In this document: in pieces, positions 11,566-21,510 of the stretch
Position numbering within the stretch: position 1 is the first letter of the stretch
Layout: every line of letters begins with the position of its first letter
From: Riptortus pedestris
Taxonomy: Eukaryota; Arthropoda; Insecta; Hemiptera; Alydidae
Direction of reading: 5' to 3'
Assembly (NCBI GenBank): GCA_019009955.1
Contig: CM032230.1
Location: forward strand, 23,988,001-24,052,000
Length of the DNA stretch: 64,000 nt
Notes under the pieces: model-generated
The model's database searches: none
What the model was told of the DNA's origin: nothing
Seen by the model: only the letters and a program-made list of their open reading frames with translations
Program-made: the position numbers and the translations under genes

Positions 11566-11628
11566 GTTTTAATAGTTTAAATAAAAATAATGATCTGGTA
11601 AATCATAGATATAATTAATCTTTAAAAC
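11566..11628 (+). pseudogene. nuclear mitochondrial fragment: trnT
   Basis: GTTTTAATAGTTTAAATAAA begins a 63-base tRNA-like sequence whose acceptor arms GTTTTAA and TTAAAAC pair. The anticodon loop region reads CTGGTAAAT where insect mt-tRNA-Thr normally has CTTGTAAAT, so the TGT anticodon appears altered. It lies between nad4L(-) and trnP(-), its ancestral insect position. Confidence 0.75.
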
Positions 11629-11630
11629 TT

Positions 11631-11691
11631 CAGTAAAAAATACAACTTATCTTTAATCTCCAAAATTAATATTTTAATAAACTATTTACTT
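11631..11691 (-). pseudogene. nuclear mitochondrial fragment: trnP
   Basis: On the minus strand AAGTAAA and TTTACTG form an acceptor stem with one mismatch, and the anticodon TGG of mt-tRNA-Pro is intact in the loop (complement of CCA at 11660-11662). Its 5' end overlaps the start of nad6. The copy looks little decayed. Confidence 0.75.
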
Positions 11692-11805
11692 ATAACACTA
11701 ATATTAATGCTATTAATTGCATCATTCATTATATTATGATTAAATCATCCTATTAGAATAGGTATTACAATTATTATTATTACTATTTTAACAGCAATAA
11801 TTTGG
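11686..11805 (+). pseudogene. nuclear mitochondrial fragment: nad6 N-terminal part
   Basis: In the invertebrate mitochondrial code the frame is open for about 39 codons and ends in LNHPISMGITIIIITILTAM, matching the conserved HP-SMG-T block near the N-terminus of insect NADH dehydrogenase subunit 6. Under the standard code it would contain a TGA stop and AGA would be Arg. The match stops at about 11805 and nuclear-type sequence follows, so the insert is truncated within nad6. Confidence 0.8.
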
Positions 11806-12458
11806 CGTGAGGCTGAATAGCCCAGTATACCTCTCCAGCACGGGAGATGACACCTTCCAGCGAAAGTACACTCCAATAAATGAAAGCTTATGGGATATCT
11901 GGTCACAGACTTGGAAAATGAATTACACCACCACTGCTACCAACAACATGTAACATACAATGTATTGTACGTGTGTATGTTCTTCTTTGGATGTTATGTA
12001 ATTTATTCAAGACTTGTGAAATAATACATCTCGTGCGTAACACAGGCGGAAAACAGATTTTAGACAAATTCAAGGTGCTTAAAAACGTAAAGAGAAAGAA
12101 GACATGCTGATAAGAAATTCATAAAAAGCACAAAAGGAGGACGTCGACGAGACTAACTGAGGGAAGCTGAGACACGTACATCAGCTGAGAGAGAGAGGTA
12201 GGTTGGCAGGCCTGATAAGGAAGGTAATACAGCTGCTATAGAGATAGTAGGTTATCGGCGCCGGAGACGAGCTGTCAGCTCAGCTGTTCCATACTCCAGC
12301 TAGTTTCTCAGTACTATGAGTATAACAAGCTGATGCTGCTTAGATATCTATCCACAAATTGCTCATGCATACTGTCCAGTCTATGAAACGTCGAAATGAC
12401 AACCTTAGTACACTTCTCAAAACTTTATAGTAAAAATCAGTTGGCAGTTTATATCACT
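11806..12458. other. no gene seen
   Basis: Mixed-composition DNA with a purine-rich stretch (GAGAGAGAGAG near 12188) and a GC-richer patch around 12255-12300. I see no exon with convincing splice sites. Confidence 0.35.
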
Positions 12459-13178
12459 TTTTAGCAGATTTCCCTTCTGGAAAATCAGCTATTCAGGTCG
12501 TACTCATGACCCGATTTACGAAATTTTTCCATGAGATAACGAAAATGAGGTCCGTTCAAAAGTGTATAATATATATATATATATATATTTGTCTGTCACC
12601 GCTCTAGTGGTCGTAATTATTGTTTGATCACTACCAAATACGATATTTAGTCGTTTTATGTAAAAAGAAAGATTAAGACATTTAATCATATCAAATAATC
12701 ATGTCAAATGAACAATACTCTGTTATAAAATAAACAACATTATTCGAACCTTATATGCCAAATATTGTTTTCATGAGACCTTTTTTATGCAAGCAAATAT
12801 GATCTGGTGACCCTATCCCCCCCTGTTAATTTTTTGGACTACTAATTTGATTGACTGAGATCAAAAGTATTCTGATTCAGTATAAATTACAGTACTAGAT
12901 ATAGCCAGCAGTTTTCAATAAGATTAATATGTTATATTCTGATATATTTCAGAAATTTTTTTTCTTTCCGGTAAGAGGTAGGCAGACCTGTTTGTTTAAA
13001 TTTAGACGCTTCCGTTCGTGAAATTACTAAAATTTACTGGAAGATTTCTTATTACCTTTTGTATTTATTCACTTAATATTCACTTTGGTGTTGTGTTACC
13101 AGTATGTAGATTTATCTATTGTTAAACTTCAGGAGGGAATTCTGCTTGTTTACGCAGTCTCTGCGTGAAATACTTTTC
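12459..13178 (+). mobile_element. TAH element, full length, core type B
   Basis: Starts TTTTTAGCAGATTTCCCTTC and continues through GAGGTCGTACTCATG, GATAACGAAAATGAGG, a (TA)n near 12567-12589 and TTTGTCTGTCACCGCTC. The right half is type B: TATATTTCAG, TTTCTTTCCGG, CCTGTTTG, CACTTAATATTCAC and GTAGATTTATCTATTG. The 3' end GGGAATTCTGCTTG is followed by hairpin ACGCAG-TCT-CTGCGT, whose loop change leaves both arms intact, and TACTTTT. About 720 bp. Confidence 0.7.
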
Positions 13179-13450
13179 TTTGATTTGAACTGTGAATTGA
13201 AAGAAATTCAAATAATTTTACAGACTTTGGAATAATTAGATACAATCCAAAAAACAACAACTAAACAATGCGTTAAGTGGAACTCATTAAACCCCTAAGA
13301 TTTTCATTATACAGAAGTCCTGAGAAATCCGTTTCAAAAATTCTACAAATTTCATTAGGTAGTAAACTAAATATCTGATTAACTATTAATCACTTTTTAA
13401 CATTTAAGATTATTGTAGGTTGGGTCGAAACTAGTCTGAACTACGCCTTG

Positions 13451-13565
13451 TTTAATCTACCCACCCCTCAAGGGAAATCAGTTATTGAGGTCGTACTCAT
13501 TTTCGAGAAATTTCCTCAAATGTTCATCGATCCTACCCAGGAGATAACGAAAATGAGGGCCGTTC

Positions 13566-13627
<62 letters not shown>

Positions 13628-14105
13628 CTGTTAAGGCTCTAGCGGTTGCCATTTTTGATGTATCGTTACCAAACTCGAACTTTAATAGTTTTATGTAAAA
13701 AAATCAAGTTCCTTAATGGCAGAAATCGGACAAGTGGGATGGAGGTTTAGAGGGGGGGGATATTCTAAATATTTCGAAAATTCTAAATATCTCCGTTGTT
13801 ATATTTGAGATCGAAAAAGTGAATAAGACCTATATTATTGCAAATTTAATTTCTATGGATGTTGTTATGTATGTTTTCTTTTTCTTTATATTGATTATTA
13901 ACCAAGATATTTGATTTTATTAGTTTTCAGCCTTAAGTAAACCTCTTCTCCTACTCTCGTCATATTAACAATAAGCTGGTTATATTATGAAGCATAAGTA
14001 ATAAATATTGTCCTCGTAAAACTTTAACGTTTTGAGATAAATGCAAATAGTGATGCACGTGGGAAATCCGCTTAGTTAACGCAGCCCCTGATTGACGGAT
14101 TTTTT
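13451..14105 (+). mobile_element. TAH element, 5' tip damaged, core type C
   Basis: The first dozen bases are altered, but CAAGGGAAATCAGTTATTG and the rest of the head are clear, with (TA)n at 13570-13624. The core reads CTGAAATCGGACAAGTGGG, a GGGGGGGG run, AATATCTCCGTTG, TTTTCAGCCTTAAGTAAACC and AATAACAATAAGCTGG. It ends GTGGGAAATCCGCTTAG, GCAGCCCCTG and GACGGATTTTTT. One hairpin arm has decayed. Confidence 0.65.
13570..13624. repeat. (TA)n microsatellite inside TAH element
   Basis: About 27 TA units at the standard TAH position between TCAAAAT and TTTGTCTG. Confidence 0.95.
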
Positions 14106-14619
14106 AATTAGTACATTACGATAGTAAATCTTGAGTATGAAAAGGCGTTGGGATTTATTTATTATTTGTAGGTCTCTCAAGTTTTTATTTATTTATTTAT
14201 TTTTTATTACAAAAAACAACATGGCACATTTTATACAAGCGGGCCTTCTGCCTTGAGAGCAAGCGGAGCCAATACTTGGCCAATTTTTTTCAAACGATTT
14301 TTTTTCCTCTCAGACCATATGTTTTCTTATGTGGATCCCACGAGTCACAGCCACACGTATCCTGAACTAATGATAGAAGTGATGCCAGCTTAACGTATGC
14401 ACACTTGGATCATATATTGTGTAGGACATGAAGACAATTAACGAAACTAATATCTTTACTCAAAGGCATAACATGAAGGGCCAAGGAGAAGGGAAGCTCT
14501 GTGATTTTTATTTGACAATAGGTTTTTACTGATATGACGAAGTAAAGAAAGTATGGTGATTGCAAAAATTGTTCAACACAATTATGAGTTTTGACCCTCA
14601 CTGAAACCATACTAAGAAG
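14106..14619. other. no gene seen
   Basis: Unassigned DNA with a TTTATTTATTTATT run near 14190. A 66-codon minus frame (14410-14610) shows no motif. Confidence 0.35.
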
Positions 14620-14900
14620 TTTCGCCGTGACGTATGAACGTATTTCGCATAACTCAAAAACGACAAGGTTTACAATTGGTGAAATTTCATAAGAAGACCC
14701 TTCTGGTCAAAATCGACTAAGGAGTGAGGGAGAGGAAAGAAATTAAAATGTTGCAAATGACTCCGTACCTATTACAGATACGAAACATTTGTACAAGAAA
14801 TTTGTTGTTAACCATGAAAAGATTTGCAAGTCATTTTTTTTTTATCCTATTAATTGAAAACTGTATATTCGTATATTACTTTCAAATGAAATAATTTTAA
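14620..14900 (+). repeat. dispersed repeat sharing CATAACTCAAAAACG
   Basis: CATAACTCAAAAACGACAAG, a GAGTGAGGGAGAGG block, TGCAAATGACTCCGTACC and TTTCAAATGAA occur here. They recur in the same order and diverged on the minus strand at 33385-33690. No coding potential. The shared blocks establish a repeat family of unknown class. Confidence 0.45.
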
Positions 14901-14947
14901 ATGAAGTTGTTGTTATTGTTATTTATTCACGTCCTCTTTATACAACT

Positions 14948-15135
14948 TTGGCTAATTGGTACGGGTTATCTTCTACTAGCTACCAACCGACCTTTTCTAG
15001 CGAGCGTGGGACTAAGGGTTTTTTTTAATGTGTTCGTCACTAAATTCCTATTGCCCGTGTGGGAATCCTATCACCAACTCTAGGTTTACCATGCTCATTA
15101 AGACCAACGCCTTAACACACAAGGCCAACCTGAGT
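14948..15135 (-). mobile_element. tRNA-derived SINE, 3' tail lost
   Basis: Read on the minus strand: AAGGCGTTGGTCTTAATG, GTAAACCTAGAGTTGG, TTCCCACACGGGCAATAGG, AATTTAGTGACGAAC and GTCCCACGCTCGC. It then fades before the terminal GTGGACGTTAATAAAT block. Same family as the SINE at 33772-33992. Confidence 0.65.
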
Positions 15136-15407
15136 CCCGAGCAGCTGTAAATTTGAGGCATTGAAACCAAATTACTAGAGTTTCTGCCTTAATTTATACA
15201 TACTTTTAAACTTAATTATATTATTAATTTACATTTATGTTTTATTTCGGATGTCAGACAGGAATATGATTTGAAACTCAAATTTCCCCCTAAATTTTAG
15301 GCGCTTTAGAAAAACCTCTAATTATGTAGCTCCTGAGTGAAGAACTCTTTACACATAACGTGAATCACACTAACTTTACACAAGGAAGTAATGTACCCAC
15401 ATCAGAC

Positions 15408-15794
15408 TTTTAGCAGATTTCGGGAAATCAACTATTGAGGTAGTACTCATGACAAGATTTTCAAAATATTTCCTCAAATGTCCATCGATCCTAGGAGATG
15501 ACGGAAATGAGGCCCCTTCAAAAATTTAATTTTACGTTGACACTCTAGCGGTTGCGATTTATGCAAAAATAGAGATCTAGTCCGTGAATGGCTGAAATCG
15601 GACAGGAAGAAGGGGTGGTATAGAGGAGGGAATTTCGAAATATCTCCGTTATTATTCGAAATGTCTACGCACATTATTTGAAGCCTAAATACAAAATATT
15701 GTTTTAATTTAAAATTTACTTTTTGAAATCAATGCAAATACATGACGCACGTGTGAAATCTGCTTAGTAAACGGAGCCTCTGCGTCTCGGATTT
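15408..15794 (+). mobile_element. TAH element, short, no microsatellite, core type C
   Basis: TTTTAGCAGATTTCGGGAAA shows the 5' palindrome collapsed (the CCCTTAA centre is deleted). The head block follows, but TTCAAAAATTTAATTTTACG replaces the (TA)n tract. The core CTGAAATCGGACAGG, ATATCTCCGTTATTA and GAAATCAATGCAAATAC leads to GTGTGAAATCTGCTTAG, a damaged hairpin and CGGATTTTA. About 387 bp, with both ends. Confidence 0.65.
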
Positions 15795-15861
15795 TATTAT
15801 TTTTGGTTACTATTTTCAAGCCTAAATTGCCCTACTAAATAAAATGTATTGTTCCAAATAA

Positions 15862-16071
15862 ACTGCTCAAAAATGAATAGGGATATTGGCTGTTTTGTGG
15901 TATGTATGGGGCCTAGCATATTTTTTTTTTTTATTATTATAAATATCATTAATATTTATTAGAAATTATTGTCTCTTCCCCCCATAAAAAAGAAATTTAA
16001 TTAAGATCGATTTAATTAAAATTAATAGGATAAGAAAAAATAACCAATATCCCTATTCATTTTTGAGCAGT
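15862..16071. mobile_element. MITE with about 28-bp terminal inverted repeats
   Basis: ACTGCTCAAAAATGAATAGG at the left is exactly mirrored by CCTATTCATTTTTGAGCAGT at the right, and the match continues through GATATTGG/CCAATATC. The 210-bp interior is AT-rich and non-coding. The right flank begins ATAG and the left ends ATAA, so a TA target is possible but not certain. An ACTGCTCAAAAA-type terminus is common among arthropod Tc1/mariner-like MITEs; that class is inferred. Confidence 0.7.
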
Positions 16072-16171
16072 ATAGTTCTTCTGCGTGGAGTTCAAATTCT
16101 TCAGAGATTTATTGTGAGGATTATTAATGAAACTTAGTCATTACAAAACTTCATTTATTATTAAATTAATT

Positions 16172-16285
16172 TTCTTCATATGTTAAGGCAAGGGTCTCCA
16201 ATAAAAAATATATTTTTTTTCGGTGCAAACTTTATGGAAAAAAAAATGTTTTTTATTGGAAGCCCTTGCTATAAAATATGAAGAA
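16172..16285. repeat. 114-bp imperfect hairpin
   Basis: TTCTTCATATGTTAAGGCAA pairs with TTGCTATAAAATATGAAGAA, and GGGTCTCCAATAAAAAA pairs with TTTTTTATTGGAAGCCC, around a loop near 16225. The stem is about 45 bp with small bulges. It could be a small palindromic MITE or a miRNA-like precursor; the sequence alone does not decide. Confidence 0.6.
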
Positions 16286-16704
16286 TATATAAATAATATT
16301 GGGTCCAGAATAAGAAGATTAAATTAATTAATTTATTCTTAATGACTGATAATGATCCGACTGGCGAAAGGAGAGTTGGCATTCCGTTGACTATAGATTA
16401 AAGGTCTCATCGTCTGGTGTGAAGATGATTGTTGAATATGTAGAGAAGGTGTTGATGTGTTGAAGACGGTACTCTGGCATCGAAAGAGCTTGTCAACAGC
16501 AGGGGACGACGGTCTCCACTGACAGGTATGACAACAATATGTTGATAATAAACCAAAATGTTTAGAGAATTAAGGAGTAATCAATGAATGGCCCTGTCCA
16601 TAAATCACTAAAGAAACTTTAGAATGCATCTCAGGGGATTAAACTAGTTTCTCGAGACTTGCATACTAAGCGTGGTAAATGAGCCACGCCCTAGCCCTCA
16701 ACTT
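16286..16704. other. no gene seen
   Basis: Unassigned, moderately GC-rich between 16350 and 16520. No open frame of note and no repeat recognised. Confidence 0.35.
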
Positions 16705-16930
16705 TATTGCAATAAGCCCTTCACGCAGTAGCTGCGTAAACTAAGCAGATTTCTTATGCGATGGGCACGCAACTAATCTGTCACCATTTTTTCTTTAGTA
16801 AAAAATATTTTTTTAACAGGACTTCAAATTTAAGCTGAACATAAATCATTAGAGGTCCTTGAAGTAAAAATTGTATTGTTGGGCAAATATCTCTACTAAT
16901 ACTAGAAATCATATCCTTTCAACAAAATAA
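16705..16930 (-). mobile_element. TAH 3' end with uncertain body
   Basis: On the minus strand AAGAAATCTGCTTAG, TTT, ACGCAGCTACTGCGT and GAAGGGCTT mark a clear 3' end; the hairpin arms are perfect. The DNA behind it (16770-16930) is only weakly TAH-like, with ATATTTGCCC near its far edge. Confidence 0.5.
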
Positions 16931-17049
16931 ATCTATTTTTAAAAGTAAACATTATACAATTATAAACAAAATTAAGATCAAGATTTAACCACTTCTAAGT
17001 TTTGATGTAATGAGGAGAAAATTGAAGACTCCATATAATACTAAACTTA

Positions 17050-17690
17050 AATTTAAAACTAACCAGATTTCTCACGTGAAGTTTTACAATTGATAAATGT
17101 ACATACTGGTAACACTTGACACCGCAGTGAATATTAAGTGAAAAAATACAAACGGTATTGATAAATTTTTCATAATTGTAAACAAACAGGCCTGCCAACC
17201 GCTCAGAGCTGGACAGATTGATAGAAATGTTCTTCACCGGAAAGAAAAACAATTACTGAAATATATCTGAATATAACATATTAATTTTATTGAAAACTAT
17301 ATTCTATACTTAGTACTGTAATTTATAATGAATCAGAATAATTTTTATCTCAATCACTCAAATTTTAGAAGTCCAAGAACAAAAGAAGGGGGGGGGGTAA
17401 TAGTACGTATTTGCAAATATCTCATAAATGATTTGTAACATAAAATGTCTCGTTACGCCTCATAATAGCGGAAATGTTTAGAATCCCCCACTCTTCATAC
17501 TGGTCCGATTTCAGCATTTGACGTCTTCACCTTCACAAGAAGCGCTTACATATACAGATTGGTAAGGGTCAAAAATTACTGTTGAGTAACAGATAAAAAA
17601 TATATATTTGAATACATTTTCGCCATCTCGTACGTAGGATTGAGGGACATTTGAAGGTAATCTTCGAAAATTGTGTCTTCTTCTTCTAAA
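17050..17690 (-). mobile_element. TAH element, core type B, both tips decayed
   Basis: Minus-strand order: GACACAATTTTCG and AAATGTCCCTCAATCC (head), a short TATATATTT, CTGAAATCGGACCAG, AACATTTCCGC, GATATTTGCAAATACG, then type B (TGATTCATTATAAATTAC, TTTTTCTTTCCGG, CACTTAATATTCAC, ACATTTATCAATTG) and GAGAAATCTGGTTAG. The hairpin itself is gone. About 640 bp. Confidence 0.55.
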
Positions 17691-18424
17691 ATGTAATGAG
17701 TGGGTCTATCCATTTCTGAATTAGTAACGTCGTTTATACGTTTTTATAACTTGTGTATCTCTTATATTTAGAGATTAATATCACGTAATATTGTACTTTA
17801 TCAACGAAACCAACGCACAAATTTTAGAAATGATATAGATCTGACCGCATATGCACGATAACCTCATTCGATTAATTTCTATGTGTTGTGAGGTTTATGT
17901 ATTTCGTATCATTTACAGCAATGAAACACAACAACATAAAGGGGCAAAAAAACTATGTCTGCCCTAAAAATATCTATATTTCTCAGACAGGCATGTTTTC
18001 GGCAGACCCTGCTGCCATCTTCAGGTGTTTAGAAGATACCATACCGGTATGGAGGGCCGAACATTTTCATCCTGAAATCATCATACCAAATAGCAACATA
18101 TGTATGAGTTTACTGTTCACCCGAATCTCTTAATGGGGAAGGGGACTCTTACGATATTAATCTGGGATATGTAAGTGGCTAGATAAAAAAATGAGTTTTG
18201 AAAAGGAAATACATGAACATTCAAGATGATTTAATATACTGCTTTGGACAACTTGCTTTGAAACTCGAATGGACATGCAAACAAAACGCATAATCAGTTA
18301 AGATAGACAACTATTCTGAACGGGAAGAGGTTAAGAATTTGTAAAGATGTCAAGTTATTGTGAAAAGCTCTTGCTCAGACTTTGATTAACATTGTTTAGC
18401 GTAAAAAATAAAAAAAAACAATAG
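17691..18424. other. no gene seen; holds a hammerhead-like motif
   Basis: An 81-codon + frame (17888-18133) overlaps the motif at 17986-18024 and looks like repeat DNA rather than a gene. The rest is unassigned. Confidence 0.35.
17986..18024 (-). ncRNA. hammerhead-ribozyme-like core (putative)
   Basis: On the minus strand CTGAAGA (the CUGANGA core) is followed by TGGCAG-CAGGGT-CTGCC, a 5-bp stem II, then CGAAAA, then ACA-TGCC-TGT as a 3-bp stem III and C, giving a GUC-type cleavage triplet. One extra A separates GAAA from stem III, and I cannot pair a convincing stem I. Such motifs are known from Penelope-like retroelements. Activity is not claimed. Confidence 0.35.
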
Positions 18425-18539
18425 TTTTAGCAGATTTCCCTTGAGGGAAATCAGCTATTGAGGTCTTACTCATGAGGTGATATTCGATATTCCTCAAATG
18501 TCCATCGATCGTACCTAGTAGATACGAGTATAATAGTAG

Positions 18540-18595
<56 letters not shown>

Positions 18596-18741
18596 TATAT
18601 ACACACTTGCCTGTTACCACTCTAGCGGTCGCAATTCTTATTTGATCGTAACCAAACTCGATATATAAGCGTTTCGTGTAAAACTAAAGGTCGAGTTCAT
18701 TAATGGGTGAAATCGGACTAGTGGGAAGGGGGGGGGGTATT
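18425..18741 (+). mobile_element. TAH 5' half, 3' truncated
   Basis: TTTTAGCAGATTTCCCTTGA with a complete head, (TA)n at 18543-18602 and the TTGCCTGTTACC and CTCTAGCGGTCGCAATTC blocks. It continues to GTGAAATCGGACTAGTGGG and a run of G, then stops abruptly at about 18741 where unrelated sequence begins. The right half and 3' hairpin are absent. Confidence 0.65.
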
Positions 18742-19043
18742 TTTGCCTCCATTCTATTTTAGACGATCTAAGTAGGTGGAAGTTCTACCACTCCATAGTC
18801 TATGAAAGGTGACTGTGGGCAGCTAAGCCCTCAAAGGACACACTGTATATTCCCTAGCTATAAAGAAGGGGCACCGCCAATAAGCAAGGGTCTAGTGCCC
18901 AATATATAATTTAAGAAAATACTACCCTTATTTATAAGGGATATCCATTTCTTTATTTTTAATTTAGCATATCAACATTCTACCCAGTCTAAGTAAATAC
19001 CCCGAAATATTAGGACACTGGGTCTAGTCAATGAAAAGCTAAT
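18742..19043. other. unassigned 302-bp block between two TAH copies
   Basis: Contains CCACTCCATAGTCTATGAAA and AGGGGCACCGCCAATAAGC, somewhat richer in GC than the neighbourhood. No tRNA fold, ORF or known repeat recognised. Confidence 0.35.
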
Positions 19044-19115
19044 TTTTAGCAGATTTCCCTCAAGAAAAATCAGCTATTGAGGTTGACGCGATTTTCGAAA
19101 AATTGCCGATTGTCA

Positions 19116-19283
19116 CTGCAAGTAGAAGGTCCAAGAGAAAGATGTAGCGGTTAGTTTAGTTGTCTTTTTGTATTAGAATTTCACCTGAAGAGGCGTCACA
19201 TGGACGCATAAATAGTAGAGAAATAAAAATTAGTTTTAAAATAATCATTCGAAGTATTCATTATTTTGTTAACATTCCATAGG
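19116..19283 (+). mobile_element. half copy of the 7.1-kb palindromic MITE, nested in TAH
   Basis: TTAGTTTAGTTGTC, TTTTTGTATTAGAATTTC, GTCACATGGACGC, AGAGAAATAAAAATTAG and TTTTAAAATAATCATTCGAA match the right arm of the element at 7061-7326, ending ATTTTGTTAAC. The left arm is nearly absent, so this is a one-armed derivative. Confidence 0.6.
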
Positions 19284-19330
19284 CTAGTTACAGAATCCTA
19301 TCTAGTAGATAAAGAAAATGAGGTCCGTTC

Positions 19331-19334
<4 letters not shown>

Positions 19335-19407
<73 letters not shown>
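19335..19407. repeat. (TA)n microsatellite inside TAH element
   Basis: About 36 TA units, one of the longest in the window, at the standard TAH position. Confidence 0.95.
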
Positions 19408-19410
<3 letters not shown>

Positions 19411-19867
19411 CTGTTACGTCTAGCGGTCGCTATTTTTGTTTTATCGTTACTGAACTTGATATATAATCGTTTTGTGTAAAAATAAAGATCAGGTTCGTTA
19501 GCGACTGAATCAGAATAGGGGGGGGGGGGAGTTAGATGGGAAGAATTCTGAAAATTGGAAATATCTCTTATTATGAGTCGAATCGAATAATTGTATAGAA
19601 TCTATCATATTGCAAATATAATGTTCTATAAATGTTGTTATATACATTTATTCTTTAACTTCAATATTAGCATTTTTTAATTCTCAGCTTTCTGTAAACC
19701 TCCACTCCTACTTATTTAACATAACCTATACTCTGTTATATAATGAAACACCGTATTTGTAACTACCAAATATTGTCCCCATTGAACGTTTACATTTTAT
19801 GATAAATGCAAATACGTGGCGTATGTGGGAAATCTGCTTAGTTAACTAAGCATCTGCGTGACTTTTG

Positions 19868-20439
19868 TATTCATGTTAAAGATCTACGTAAAATAATCGG
19901 CAAACGTCTATGTAAGTACTTTAAGGGGATATTATTGTTTTATTGATACAAATCAAAAATACGGGGGAAATTCATAGCTCAAACGTGAAGAACAAAGGAG
20001 AGGATGAAATCAAGACAAGGCAGGTGGCTATAACTGGTGACAGGTAACATAGATAGCAGATTGGGAAGTGGTGCCTCCTATCTTCTCTCGACAGCACCAT
20101 CCATATACCAGTCCCCTTCCATTTTATTTAACATCAATACATTTCGAACGGAAAAGCAAAAATATTATTATATAGCAGTAATAAAGGCCTCAAAAATCAA
20201 TAAACATTCACCTAAGACATTCCAAAGTTGAACCTGAGAGGGAAAAAAGGTTCCTAACGGAGGTACTGAATGGACTAAAAATTGTTTCCAATTACTGCAA
20301 TGAGATACAGTTGACATCCCTCTTTCTGTTATAGATTCCTCCCTTAGTAAGGTGCAGGCCATGAGATATTATGTGAAATTATAGCTTAAAGTGAAAATCG
20401 CTGTTTAATAACGAGCGAGTTCTGATTCTACTTCTCGAA
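19868..20439. other. no gene seen
   Basis: Unassigned DNA; two overlapping 64-codon frames on opposite strands (20037-20231, 20168-20362) show no motif. Confidence 0.35.
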
Positions 20440-21126
20440 ATTTCCACTATCGCAGGAACCGAAAAGGAGGAGGGGCGGGGGCCAAAGGAGGAAATTCCAA
20501 AGTTCGAAATAAGTTCGATATTATAATTAGGAACGAAAAATTGTATTCATTGAACATTTACTGTAAAGAGTTATATGTAAATACGTTATGTGATGTCACC
20601 ATTTAAGATTTTACGTTCTTAACTCGAAAGTATTTACTGCTCTACACCATACTCGATATTTGACATATTGGTTAATGACTGAAATCGGAACCGGAAAAGA
20701 GGGGGTTAGGGGAGATAATTCGAAAATTCAAAATATCTCTGTTATTATTAGACTATAATCACATATCATTATAATACCAAAAAATATTGTTTTTAACAAA
20801 CCTTTATTATACGAGATAAGTGCAAATACGTTCTGTTGACCCCTACCCCCCACTCTTTTGTTCTTGGATTACTAAAACTTGATGGATTCAAATAAAAATT
20901 ATTCTGATTCATTATAATAGAATATTTCTATCTATCTATTCAGCTCTGCGAGGTTGGTTGACCTGTTCGTTTACGTTACAGGCGTTTTCTGATGGTAGGT
21001 TACTAAAATTGACTGAATCATTCATCAGTATCATTTGTATTTTTTCACTTAATATTCACGATTGTAAAACTGAATAAAAATGGGAAATTTGCCTAGTTTC
21101 CGCAGCCCCTGCGTGGCCCCTTTTAT
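20440..21126 (+). mobile_element. TAH element, 5' end decayed, core type B
   Basis: The left end is not resolvable. From 20440 there is a G-rich block, AAATTCCAAAGTTCGAAAT and GGAACGAAAAATTG, then a second pass through ATACTCGATATTTGACATA, CTGAAATCGGAACCGG and ATATCTCTGTTATTA. The type B right half has CAGCTCTGCGAGGTTGG, CTGTTCGTTTAC and CACTTAATATTCACG. The 3' end is GGGAAATTTGCCTAG, GCAGCCCCTGC and CCCCTTTT. The repeated central blocks suggest a partial internal duplication or two overlapping copies. Confidence 0.5.
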
Positions 21127-21510
21127 TATATGTTATAGTTTCCGTAAACACTAGAGCGTAAACAAATAATACAGGGTTCATTCTGATTGAGTCTTCCAAA
21201 TGTACTGCCTGGGCGCGAACAGGAGGTACTAAGAAATGTAGAAATACAAAAATAAAAGTCTTTAGACAATAAGGAATAGTGGGTGGAGAAGGAGAGTTGG
21301 CGGTTGAAGGAATGGAGCAAGTGCCCTCCAGGGGGTGCCCACGCAGGAACATCTGTTGCACAAAAGTTAGCAATGGGACAGTTCTTAGAGAAGCTAAAAA
21401 ACACCGTTGGATTCTGGCTGCCAGAAGGAGGACCACAGATGCACCCCCAGGTGAATCTCGCTCTAGTGCCAGCTTTTGCCTGATGAGGTAAGCTTGCTAA
21501 TATTACTCCA
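21127..21510. other. GC-richer open segment, origin unknown
   Basis: Here the composition rises to about half GC and both strands hold long overlapping open frames (126 and 129 codons on minus; 70 and 66 on plus). One + frame reads FLEKLKNTVGFWLPEGGPQ and runs into CCCCAG/GTGAAT, a passable splice donor at 21449/21450. I recognise no domain. It might be an exon, a processed gene fragment or a repeat; stop-poor frames are expected at this GC content, so the evidence is weak. Confidence 0.25.

Larger units (their letters stand above)
19044..19867 (+). mobile_element. TAH element split by a MITE half copy, core type C
   Basis: The head starts TTTTTAGCAGATTTCCCTCA and breaks after GATTTTCGAAAAATTGCC. 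The head resumes after the insert at CCTATCTAGTAGATAAAG, then (TA)n at 19335-19407, TTTGTCTGTTACG, CTAGCGGTCGC and AGAATAGGGGGGG. The type C right half with TGATAAATGCAAATACGTGG follows, then GTGGGAAATCTGCTTAG, a decayed hairpin and GACTTTT. The nested layout means the MITE-related DNA arrived after this TAH copy. Confidence 0.65.

Noticed and set aside
11566..11691. Functional tRNA-Thr and tRNA-Pro genes
   Set aside because: They are mitochondrial-type tRNAs inside a truncated nuclear insert flanked by dead nad4L and nad6 pieces.
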